Source of the DNA: Halomonas caseinilytica
GTDB taxonomy: Bacteria; Pseudomonadota; Gammaproteobacteria; Pseudomonadales; Halomonadaceae
Reading direction: 5' to 3'
NCBI RefSeq assembly: GCF_001662305.1
Contig: NZ_BDEP01000013.1
Location: forward strand, 177,230-241,229
Length of the DNA stretch: 64,000 bases
Positions 42,381 through 49,675 of this stretch are shown here, in pieces; position 1 is the first letter of the stretch; each line of letters begins with the position of its first letter. The translations under genes and the position numbers were made by a program. The notes beneath the pieces were generated by a model. That model saw only the letters and a program-made list of their open reading frames with translations, was not told the origin of the DNA and did no database searches.

Positions 42381-42396
42381 TGGCATGATAATTGCT
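42381..42396 (+). promoter_or_regulatory. sigma-54 (-24/-12) promoter-like site upstream of rpoN
   Basis: TGGCATGATAATTGCT fits the sigma-54 consensus TGGCACGNNNNTTGCW at every defined base but one (T for C). The invariant GG and GC are exactly 10 bp apart. The start would lie near 42407, about 66 nt before rpoN. This would place rpoN under its own product, but I see no obvious enhancer-binding site upstream. Confidence 0.5.
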
Positions 42397-42472
42397 TTAT
42401 CGAAGACTTGCATGCCGTGATGCAACGCACTAGGGTGGAGGTTTCTCGCACGTTGAGCGGTTCTCTTTTCCT

Positions 42473-43894
42473 ATGGCCATGAAGGCTTCCCTCCAACTTC
42501 GGCTCGGCACCCAGCTGACCATGACGCCCCAATTGCAGCAGGCCATCGCCCTGTTGCAGCTTTCCACTCTCGACCTGCGTCAGGAGGTCCAGCAGGCCCT
42601 GGAATCCAACCCCATGCTGGAGCTCGACGAGGACTTCGGCGAACTGGCCGTCGGCGAGGCGCCCGAAGATGACTGGGCCAGCGAGATTCCCGAGGATCTG
42701 ACCGTCGACAGCGACTGGTCCGATACCTATCAGGATGCCGGATTGGGCAGTCTGAGCGGCACGGGCAGCGGCGAGGCCCCCGACTTCGAGCGTCAGGCAG
42801 CGGGCCAAAGCCTGCAGGGGCACCTGGCCTGGCAACTGGCCATGAGCGGCCTGGATGAGCGCTCCTCGCGTATCGCCGAGAGCCTGATCGACGCGGTCAA
42901 CGAGGATGGCTACCTGGACCAGCCGCTGGACGCGATCCGCGATGGCCTGCGCGCCCAGGGCCTGGAAGGGCTCTCCAGCCGCGAGGTCGAAGCCGTGTTG
43001 CTGCAGGTGCAGCAGTTCGAGCCCACCGGCGTCTTCGCCCGCGACCTGCGGGAATGCCTGATGCTGCAGCTCGCCGCCCTGCCCCAGGAAACACCTCGAC
43101 TGCCGCAGGCCCGGCGCCTGGCCCGTCAGTTCCTCGAGGCCCTGGCCGGCGATGATCGACGCCTGCTCAAGCGCCGCCTCGGCCTGGACGACGCGGCGCT
43201 CGACGAGGTGATCGCCCTGATCCGAGGACTCGACCCACGCCCGGGCAGCGCGTTCGCCAGCGGCGGCAACGACTACGTCATCCCCGACCTGGTCGCCCGG
43301 CGCGACGAACAAGGCTGGCAGATCGAGCTCAACCCCGAGGCCATGCCACGCGTGCGCATCCAGCCCGACTACGCCGCCTTGATCCGACGCGCCGACAAGA
43401 GCCAGGACAACCAGTTCCTCAAGGATCACCTGCAGGAGGCGCGCTGGCTGCTCAAGAGTCTGGCCAGTCGCAACGACACTCTGCTGCGCGTCGGTCGCGA
43501 GATCATGGCCCGCCAGCTGGACTTCCTCGAGCACGGCGAGGAAGCCATGAAACCCTTGATCCTGGCCGACATCGCCCAGGCCGTCGAGATGCACGAATCG
43601 ACCATCTCGCGGGTGACGACCCAGAAATACATCCACACGCCACGCGGCGTGTTCGAGCTCAAGTACTTCTTCTCCAGCCATGTCGGCGACGGCGACGACG
43701 CCCACTCCAGCACCGCCATACGGGCCCGGATCCGCAAGCTCATCCATGAGGAACCGGCACGCAAGCCACTCTCCGACAACAAGCTTGTCACCCTGCTCGC
43801 CGAGGAAGGCATCGATGTCGCACGGCGAACCGTGGCCAAGTATCGCGAAGCCATGAACATCCCCTCCTCGAGCCAGCGCAAGCGCCTTCGCTGA
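42473..43894 (+). CDS. rpoN: RNA polymerase sigma-54 factor RpoN
   Basis: RpoN directs RNA polymerase to -24/-12 promoters, which need enhancer-binding ATPases. The 473-residue protein has the Gln/Leu-rich activator region I (MKASLQLRLGTQL to about 50), an acidic region II (about 52-110), the core-binding domain, a helix-turn-helix (about 360-385), and the RpoN box ARRTVAKYRE (450-459) that reads the -24 element. A second ATG two codons later would also serve. It heads rpoN-hpf-ptsN-rapZ-npr. Confidence 0.98.
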   Translation: MAMKASLQLRLGTQLTMTPQLQQAIALLQLSTLDLRQEVQQALESNPMLELDEDFGELAVGEAPEDDWASEIPEDLTVDSDWSDTYQDAGLGSLSGTGSGEAPDFERQAAGQSLQGHLAWQLAMSGLDERSSRIAESLIDAVNEDGYLDQPLDAIRDGLRAQGLEGLSSREVEAVLLQVQQFEPTGVFARDLRECLMLQLAALPQETPRLPQARRLARQFLEALAGDDRRLLKRRLGLDDAALDEVIALIRGLDPRPGSAFASGGNDYVIPDLVARRDEQGWQIELNPEAMPRVRIQPDYAALIRRADKSQDNQFLKDHLQEARWLLKSLASRNDTLLRVGREIMARQLDFLEHGEEAMKPLILADIAQAVEMHESTISRVTTQKYIHTPRGVFELKYFFSSHVGDGDDAHSSTAIRARIRKLIHEEPARKPLSDNKLVTLLAEEGIDVARRTVAKYREAMNIPSSSQRKRLR

Positions 43895-43934
43895 GCGTTT
43901 TCGAGCGAGCCTGGCAACAGCGTTTCACAGGGGG

Positions 43935-43962
43935 TTTGCACGACTCCAAAAAGGGTTACAAT
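43935..43962 (+). promoter_or_regulatory. candidate promoter of hpf
   Basis: TTTGCA (43935-43940) and TACAAT (43957-43962), 16 bp apart, in the 100-bp gap after rpoN. It could drive hpf-ptsN-rapZ-npr independently of rpoN. Confidence 0.4.
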
Positions 43963-43994
43963 CGAGGCACAACCCAAGGAGCAAGGAGCGTGTC

Positions 43995-44306
43995 ATGCAA
44001 GTCAACCTCACCGGCCATCATGTGGAATTGACCGACGCACTGCGTGACTATGTCCAAGAGAAGCTCGCGCGACTCGAACGTCACTACGACAACATCACCA
44101 CCGTGCAAGTCACGCTCTCCGTGGAGAAAGAACGTCAACAGGCTGCCTGTACCCTGCATGCCGCCGGTGCTGACCTGCATGCCGAAGCGATGGACGGGGA
44201 CATGTACGCCGCCATCGACGCCCTTGCCGACAAGCTCGATCGCCAGTTGGTGAAACACAAGGAAAAATCCCAGGCGCGCGCCCAAGGCGCCGCCGGCGTA
44301 CGCTGA
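43995..44306 (+). CDS. hpf: ribosome hibernation promoting factor HPF (short form)
   Basis: HPF binds the 30S decoding region and promotes 100S dimer formation in stationary phase. The 103-residue protein is a short-form HPF/YhbH: VNLTGHHVELTDALRDYVQE (about 3-22), KLARLERHYDNITTVQVTL (about 23-41), a beta core, and DGDMYAAIDALADKLDRQL (about 67-85). The rpoN-hpf-ptsN order is common to gammaproteobacteria. AAGGAGC upstream is a good ribosome site. Confidence 0.97.
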   Translation: MQVNLTGHHVELTDALRDYVQEKLARLERHYDNITTVQVTLSVEKERQQAACTLHAAGADLHAEAMDGDMYAAIDALADKLDRQLVKHKEKSQARAQGAAGVR

Positions 44307-44312
44307 TCCATC

Positions 44313-44792
44313 ATGACTCTGGAAACCATCCTTCCCCCCGAGCGCACGCTCTTCGACGTGCCCGGGGGGAGCAAAAAGCGCGTACTGGAATTCTTCAGCA
44401 CCTTCATCGCCCAGAACACACCGAGTCTGGACAGCCAGGAGGTCTTCAGCCGCCTGATCGGTCGCGAGCGCCTGGGCAGCACGGGCATCGGGCACGGGGT
44501 CGCCATTCCCCACTCCCGCAACCCGCACTGCAAGGCGCCCATTGCCGGCTTTCTGAAGCTCGCCGAGCCGATCGACTTCGACGCCGTCGACGGCGACCCT
44601 GTCGACCTGGTGTTCGTGCTGCTGGTTCCCGAGCAGGCCGACGACGCCCATCTGGCCTTGCTCGGCCAGGTCGCCGCCGTAATGAACGACGCCGACACCC
44701 GTAACGCTCTGCGTCGTGCCGATAGCCAGCACGCCTTGCACGAACGACTCATCGAGGCGATACGCCGACAGGCACCGGCCGAGAACGACTGA
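44313..44792 (+). CDS. ptsN: nitrogen PTS EIIA component PtsN
   Basis: PtsN (EIIA-Ntr) is the terminal phosphoacceptor of the regulatory PTS-Ntr chain. The 159-residue protein has the phosphorylated His67 in GIGHGVAIPHSRN and the EIIA-2 core (LVFVLLVPEQADDAHLALL). It probably receives phosphate from Npr, encoded two genes downstream, and PtsP, which is not here. It follows hpf after 6 bp. Confidence 0.97.
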   Translation: MTLETILPPERTLFDVPGGSKKRVLEFFSTFIAQNTPSLDSQEVFSRLIGRERLGSTGIGHGVAIPHSRNPHCKAPIAGFLKLAEPIDFDAVDGDPVDLVFVLLVPEQADDAHLALLGQVAAVMNDADTRNALRRADSQHALHERLIEAIRRQAPAEND

Positions 44793-44830
44793 CGGCACAA
44801 CGGCCAGCCACTCGACCAGGAGACCCTGCC

Positions 44831-45757
44831 ATGCAGATCGTGATCATCAGCGGCCGTTCAGGCTCGGGCAAGTCGATCGCCCTGCAGGCATTGGAAGATC
44901 TCGGTTTCTATGCCATCGACAACCTTCCGGCCACGCTGCTCGGCTCGCTGGTGGACGAATTGCGCGACGGCCAGGCACGTTCCATCGCCGTCAGCATCGA
45001 CGCCCGCAACCTGCCGCATGCCCTGCAGCGCTTCCCGACGCTGCTCCATGACTTGCGTCACCGGAAGGTCCAGTGCCAGGTGGTCTACCTCACTACCGAT
45101 GCCCGCATCCTGCTCGAGCGCTATTCGGCCACTCGGCGCCGCCATCCATTGACCCGCAACAACCGGATGACGCTTGCTGAAGCCATCGATCAGGAGGAAG
45201 CATCCCTGGCAGAGATCCGTGATCTCGCCGATCTGGTGATCGACACCTCGCGGCTCTCGGTGCATGAGCTGCGTGGACGCATCGCCGACCAGGTGGCCGA
45301 GCGCGGGCAGGAAGCCCTCGCCTTGACCATCGAGTCCTTCGGCTTCAAGCGCGGCGTCCCTCTCGACGCCGATATTGTCTTCGACGCACGCTGCCTGCCG
45401 AATCCCTACTGGGACCCTTCACTGCGTGATGCCACCGGACGCGACGACAGCGTCATCACCTTTCTCGAGACCTATCCGATGGTCGACGAGATGCGCCGGG
45501 ACATCCTCGCCTGGGTGGAACGCTGGCTGCCCCGCTACCTGGCCAGCCAGCGCAGCTACCTGACCGTGGCCATCGGCTGCACCGGGGGGCAGCATCGTTC
45601 GGTCTACCTGGCCGAGCGCCTGGCTCACGACCTCGCCGCCCAGCATCCCAGCGTTCGCCTGCGCCACCGCGAATTGGGCATACACCTCAGCCGCCTCCCC
45701 TCGGAAACGCCACCCACCCAGGAACAAGACGATCACGACCACGAAAAGGAATCCTGA
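44831..45757 (+). CDS. rapZ: RNase adapter protein RapZ
   Basis: RapZ binds small RNAs and RNase E; in E. coli it controls glucosamine-6-P synthase through GlmZ. The 308-residue protein has Walker A GRSGSGKS (8-15), a P-loop N-terminal domain, and the C-terminal RNA-binding/sensor part with IGCTGGQHRSVYLAERLA (about 254-271) and a basic patch. The tail (after about 290) is polar and not conserved. Operon partners are ptsN and npr as in E. coli. Confidence 0.96.
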   Translation: MQIVIISGRSGSGKSIALQALEDLGFYAIDNLPATLLGSLVDELRDGQARSIAVSIDARNLPHALQRFPTLLHDLRHRKVQCQVVYLTTDARILLERYSATRRRHPLTRNNRMTLAEAIDQEEASLAEIRDLADLVIDTSRLSVHELRGRIADQVAERGQEALALTIESFGFKRGVPLDADIVFDARCLPNPYWDPSLRDATGRDDSVITFLETYPMVDEMRRDILAWVERWLPRYLASQRSYLTVAIGCTGGQHRSVYLAERLAHDLAAQHPSVRLRHRELGIHLSRLPSETPPTQEQDDHDHEKES

Positions 45758-45761
45758 GTCC

Positions 45762-46031
45762 GTGCCGAGTCGCAAGCTCACCTTGACCAACAAGCGCGGT
45801 CTGCACGCCCGCGCCGCCACCCGCCTGGTCCAGTGCTGCCAACCCTATGATGCCAGCGTTACCGTTTCCCATGGCGGTCGGACAGCCAACGCCGACAACA
45901 TCATGTCGCTGCTGATGCTCGCCGCCCCCTGCGGCACCGAACTCCTCCTGGAAGCCGAGGGCGAGGACGACGAGGCAGTCCTCGATGCCCTCGAGGAGCT
46001 GTTCGAGGCCCGGTTCGACGAGGAGGCCTGA
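45762..46031 (+). CDS. npr: phosphocarrier protein NPr (HPr-like)
   Basis: NPr is the HPr-like carrier of the nitrogen PTS, passing phosphate from PtsP to PtsN. The 89-residue protein has the active His15 in NKRGLHARAATRL and the HPr Ser site NIMSLLML (Ser49). It starts with GTG; AAGGA lies about 12 nt upstream, rather far. It is last in the rpoN cluster, 4 bp after rapZ. Confidence 0.94.
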   Translation: MPSRKLTLTNKRGLHARAATRLVQCCQPYDASVTVSHGGRTANADNIMSLLMLAAPCGTELLLEAEGEDDEAVLDALEELFEARFDEEA

Positions 46032-46032
46032 C

Positions 46033-46130
46033 AGCTGGAAGCTGGAAGGCAGCATGAACACCGACGCACGGGATCAAGATTTTTCTTCAAGCTTCCAGCT
46101 TAAGCTCGCGAAGCGGGCGTTCTTCCAGCT
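46033..46130 (+). repeat. dispersed intergenic repeat, copy B
   Basis: Second copy of the element at 26738-26835. It shares GCTGGAAGGCAGCATG, the GGATCAAGATTTT segment, the identical 16-mer TCTTCAAGCTTCCAGC (46084-46099) and GCGAAGCGGG. Copy B has an extra tandem GCTGGAA at its left end and TTAAGC inside. Like copy A it lies in a convergent or terminator-rich gap, directly after the npr stop. Confidence 0.6.
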
Positions 46131-46150
46131 CCGGGCGAAGCCCGGCTTTT
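46131..46150 (+). terminator. terminator of the rpoN-npr cluster
   Basis: A 6-bp stem CCGGGC/GCCCGG with loop GAA, then CTTTT. It lies 100 bp after npr, at the right end of the repeat element. A second hairpin (46171-46187, CGGGCGC/GCGCCCG) overlaps the end of pmbA and could serve the opposite strand. Confidence 0.6.
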
Positions 46151-46176
46151 CGAGCGGCGCAGCCGCGTCCCGGGCG

Positions 46177-47517
46177 CTACGCGCCCGCGACCGTCATCTC
46201 GTCGATCAGCCAGCTACCGGTATGTATGCTGCCCCGGGTGTCGATATCGTCACCGATTCCCACCAGCCCCTGGAACATCGTCTCGAGATTGCCGGCAATG
46301 GTGAACTCTTCGACCGGATGCTGGATCCTGCCATTCTCCACCCAGAAGCCGGCGGCGCCACGCGAGTAGTCGCCGGTCACGCCGTTGACGCCCTGGCCCA
46401 TCAGCTCGGTCACCAGCACACCGCGATCCATGCGCGCCAGGAGCGATTCCTGCGATTCGAGCGGTGCCGTGATGCGCAGGTTGCGGGCGCCACCGGCGTT
46501 GCCGGTGGTCGACATGCCCAAGCGTCGCGCGCTGTAGGCGGAGAGCAGGTAGCTGGCCAGGCGCCCCTGGTCGATGAAGACATTGTCCCGAGTCTGGACG
46601 CCATCGGCGTCGAAGGGGCTGCTGGCCATGGCCCCCACTTCCATGGGACGTTCGCCCAGGGAAAACCAGTCGGGGAACAGCATGGTATTCAGTCGTTCGC
46701 ACAGGAAGGACGACTGGCGATACAACGCACCACCGGCGATGGCCCCCATCAGGTGCCCGACCAGCCCGGAGGCGAGCGACGGATCGAACAGCACCGGCAT
46801 GCGACCGGTAGCCGGCCGCACGGCGCCCAGGCGCTGCAGCGTGCGTCGTGCCGCGCTCTCGCCCACCGCGGCAGGATCCCGCAGGGCGCGCGGGTCACGC
46901 GACGTGGTGTAGTCATAGTCCCGCTGCATGCCCGAGGCATCCTCGGCGATCAGCAGGCATGACAACGAATGTCGGCTACCGCGCTGCCCACCCAGGAAAC
47001 CGTGACTGTTGGCATAGACATGAACGCCCTCGCCGCTGGACAAGCTGGCGCCCTCGGAGCTGCGAATCCCCTCGACACCACGCCCGGCGCTCTCGCAGGT
47101 CAGAGCCAGTTCGATGGCTTCCTCGGTGGAGAGCGGCCAGGGATGATGTACATCGAGGTCCGGAAAGCGAGTGGCCATCAGCTCGGCATCCGCCAGACCG
47201 GCGGCGGGATCCTCGCCCGTATAGCGTGCGATGGCCAGCGCCTTCTCGACCACGTCGCGCACCGACGCCTCGCTGGCATCGGAGGACGAGGCACTTCCCT
47301 TGCGCTGGCCGACGTAGACGGTCACCGCAATGCCCTGATCCCGCGACAACTCAACGGTTTCCACATCCCCTTCGCGCACGCTGACGCCGATGCCCTGATC
47401 GACGCTGGCTCCCACCTCGCAGGCATCGGCCCCCAACCGGCGCGCCAGCGCCAGGGCCGCTTCGGCACGAGTTTCCAGCAGTGCCTGCTGATCGGCGGCA
47501 TCGAAAGCCTGTGTCAT
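46177..47517 (-). CDS. pmbA: metalloprotease PmbA/TldE
   Basis: PmbA (TldE) is the partner of TldD in a heterodimeric zinc protease that degrades unfolded peptides and, in some bacteria, processes microcins. The 446-residue protein lacks the zinc motif, as expected for the E subunit. It has DACEVGASVDQGIGVSVREG (about 31-50), MPVLFDPSLASGLVGHLMG (about 240-258), and TGDYSRGAAGFWVENGRIQH near the C-terminus. TldD is encoded nearby, with darP between. Confidence 0.96.
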   Translation of the reverse strand: MTQAFDAADQQALLETRAEAALALARRLGADACEVGASVDQGIGVSVREGDVETVELSRDQGIAVTVYVGQRKGSASSSDASEASVRDVVEKALAIARYTGEDPAAGLADAELMATRFPDLDVHHPWPLSTEEAIELALTCESAGRGVEGIRSSEGASLSSGEGVHVYANSHGFLGGQRGSRHSLSCLLIAEDASGMQRDYDYTTSRDPRALRDPAAVGESAARRTLQRLGAVRPATGRMPVLFDPSLASGLVGHLMGAIAGGALYRQSSFLCERLNTMLFPDWFSLGERPMEVGAMASSPFDADGVQTRDNVFIDQGRLASYLLSAYSARRLGMSTTGNAGGARNLRITAPLESQESLLARMDRGVLVTELMGQGVNGVTGDYSRGAAGFWVENGRIQHPVEEFTIAGNLETMFQGLVGIGDDIDTRGSIHTGSWLIDEMTVAGA

Positions 47518-47574
47518 CGATCTGTCTCCTCACTCGGCCGGCCCGGGGCCGGCACTTCACAATATCGCGGTTGT

Positions 47575-47602
47575 CCAGCCCGTGACGGCGGGCTGGTATA
47601 CT
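47575..47602 (+). promoter_or_regulatory. darP promoter region with embedded inverted repeat
   Basis: TATACT (47597-47602) follows a perfect 8-bp inverted repeat, CCAGCCCG (47575-47582) and CGGGCTGG (47589-47596), that fills the place of the spacer. A TTGTCC 20 bp upstream of the -10 is too far for a standard -35. The repeat may be an operator or an RNA-independent structural element; it ends where the -10 begins. Confidence 0.4.
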
Positions 47603-47661
47603 GGGTCCATGCGCCACGCCCCGATGCTTACCTTTCAAGCCTCATAACCTCAGGATACGGC

Positions 47662-48168
47662 ATGACTCAGGATGATTCCCTTCCGGCCGATGAGCGGCCC
47701 AGCAAGTCCCAGCTCAAGCGCGAGATGCATGCGCTCCAGGCACTCGGCGAGCGACTCATCGCCATGAACGAGGCCGAGCGGGCCCGCTTTCCCCTCTCCG
47801 ACGAACTCCTGGCCGCCATCGAGGAGACCGGTCGCATTCGCGCCCGAGAAGCCCGCCGGCGCCACATGCAATACGTCGGCAAGCTGATGCGCCGCGAGGA
47901 CCTCGACGGCATTCGCGCCGTATTCGACGAACTCGACCGCGAACAGCTGCAACGTGACCATGCCTTCCACCGGCTCGAGAAATGGCGGGACCGCTTGATC
48001 GATGAAGGCGACGACGCCGTCGAAGCCTTCGTCGATGCCTTTCCTGATACCGACCGGCAGGCACTGCGTCAGTTGATCCGCAACGCCCGCCGCGAACGTG
48101 ACCAGGGCAAGCCCCCCACCAACGCCCGCCGGCTGTTCAAACTGATTCGCGACACCGCCGGGCTCTAA
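47662..48168 (+). CDS. darP: ribosome biogenesis factor DarP (YjgA family)
   Basis: DarP (YjgA, DUF615) associates with late 50S precursors and helps assemble the peptidyl transferase region. The 168-residue, mostly helical protein shows the family start SKSQLKREMHALQALGERL (about 14-32), RARREAR-like basic helices, and QYVGKLMRREDLDGIRAVFD (about 70-89). The end NARRLFKLIRDTAGL is also typical. It lies between pmbA and tldD, and is next to pmbA in E. coli too. Confidence 0.95.
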   Translation: MTQDDSLPADERPSKSQLKREMHALQALGERLIAMNEAERARFPLSDELLAAIEETGRIRAREARRRHMQYVGKLMRREDLDGIRAVFDELDREQLQRDHAFHRLEKWRDRLIDEGDDAVEAFVDAFPDTDRQALRQLIRNARRERDQGKPPTNARRLFKLIRDTAGL

Positions 48169-48182
48169 CGGCCGCGCCTGGA

Positions 48183-48217
48183 ACAGGGCAGAACACGACT
48201 GCCGCGCTCTGCCCTGT
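48183..48217 (+). terminator. terminator between convergent darP and tldD
   Basis: A perfect 10-bp inverted repeat ACAGGGCAGA/TCTGCCCTGT with a 15-base loop in the 52-bp convergent gap. No clear U tract. Confidence 0.6.
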
Positions 48218-48220
48218 CCA

Positions 48221-49675
48221 CTAGGACTGCGTTCCTCCCACCGTCAACTCGTCCAGCTTGAGCGTGGGCTGGCCCACCCCGACCGGCACGCCCTGACCTT
48301 CCTTGCCGCAGACGCCGATACCGGTATCCAGCTCCAGGTCATGGCCGATCATTGATACCCGGCCCATCGCCTCGGGACCATTGCCGATCAGGGTCGCGCC
48401 CTTCACCGGTGCGGTGATGCGACCGCCCTCGATCAGATAGGCTTCGCTGGCCGAGAACACGAACTTGCCAGAGGTGATGTCCACCTGGCCGCCGCCGAAA
48501 CTCACGGCATAGATGCCGCGATCGACACTGCCGATGATATCGGCGGGATCATCCTGCCCTGCCTGCATGTAGGTATTGGTCATGCGCGGCATCGGCAGGT
48601 GGGCGAAGGATTCCCGACGCGCATTGCCGGTAGGTGCCATGCCCATCAGGCGAGCGTTGAGCTTGTCCTGCATGTAGCCGGTAAGGATGCCGTCCTCGAT
48701 CAGGGTCGTGCACTGCCCCGGCGTGCCTTCGTCGTCGACACTCATGGAACCGCGACGATCGGCCAGGGTCGCATCATCGACCACTGTCACGCCCGGCGAG
48801 GCCACGCGCTCGCCCATGCGTCCGGCGAAGGCAGAGCTGCCCTTGCGGTTGAAATCGCCTTCGAGACCATGTCCCACCGCCTCGTGAAGCAGGATGCCCG
48901 GCCAGCCGGCCCCCAGCACCACCGGCATCTGCCCGGCCGGCGCGTCGACCGCTTCCAGGTTGACCAGCGCCTGTCGCACGGCCTCCTTGGCGAACCGTTC
49001 GGCAACATTGTCATCGCGCAGCCGGGACATGGGATAACGCCCGCCGCCACCGGCACTGCCACGTTCGCGACGTCCATTGCGAACCACGATGACGCTGACG
49101 TTGAAGCGAACCAGGGGGCGGATATCCACCGCCTGAGTCCCATCGCTGGCCCGCACCAGCACCACTTCGTGCACACCGGTCAGCGAGGCACTGACCTGTT
49201 CCACGGCCGGGTCCGCCGCACGGGCCACGCGATCGGCCAGCTTGAGCATGGCGACCTTGTCCTCGGCAGACAGACCGGTTAGCGGATCGATCCCGGCATA
49301 ACGCGCCTCGGCGCCCACCTGGATGCAGGTGGCTGCCGTCAGGCGCTTGCCGCTTCTGACGATGCCGGACGCAGTACGACCAGTCTCGGCCAGGGCATCG
49401 GCGGTGATCTGGTTGGAATAAGCAAAACCGGTCTTCTCGCCGGCCATGGCGCGTACGCCGACGCCACCATCGATGCTGTAGCTGGCGTCCTTGACCTCGC
49501 CATCCTCGAGTGACCAGCCCTCGTGCCAGCTACGCTGGAAATAGAGGTCGGCATAGTCGATGCCGGGCCCCAGGGCATGACCGAGCCCGACCTCCAGGGC
49601 ATCAAGGTCGAGACCACCGGGCGCGAGCAGTATCTCGCCTGCCTGATCGAGCATGGAAGACGTCTGTGATGTCAT
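48221..49675 (-). CDS. tldD: metalloprotease TldD
   Basis: TldD is the catalytic subunit of the TldD/E protease. The 484-residue protein has the zinc motif HEAVGH (264-269, HExxxH), in the context [20 protein letters not shown] third ligand Cys is expected in the C-terminal half ([14 protein letters not shown]). The start [10 protein letters not shown] overlaps the yhdP stop by 4 bp (ATGA); the open frame upstream has no family match. It is the distal partner of pmbA and follows yhdP. Confidence 0.97.
   Translation of the reverse strand: MTSQTSSMLDQAGEILLAPGGLDLDALEVGLGHALGPGIDYADLYFQRSWHEGWSLEDGEVKDASYSIDGGVGVRAMAGEKTGFAYSNQITADALAETGRTASGIVRSGKRLTAATCIQVGAEARYAGIDPLTGLSAEDKVAMLKLADRVARAADPAVEQVSASLTGVHEVVLVRASDGTQAVDIRPLVRFNVSVIVVRNGRRERGSAGGGGRYPMSRLRDDNVAERFAKEAVRQALVNLEAVDAPAGQMPVVLGAGWPGILLHEAVGHGLEGDFNRKGSSAFAGRMGERVASPGVTVVDDATLADRRGSMSVDDEGTPGQCTTLIEDGILTGYMQDKLNARLMGMAPTGNARRESFAHLPMPRMTNTYMQAGQDDPADIIGSVDRGIYAVSFGGGQVDITSGKFVFSASEAYLIEGGRITAPVKGATLIGNGPEAMGRVSMIGHDLELDTGIGVCGKEGQGVPVGVGQPTLKLDELTVGGTQS

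Noticed and set aside
43900..43925. A second sigma-54-like site (TGGCAACAGCGTTTCA) before hpf
   Set aside because: The GG is followed after 10 bp by TC, not GC; the invariant -12 GC is missing, so I do not call it.
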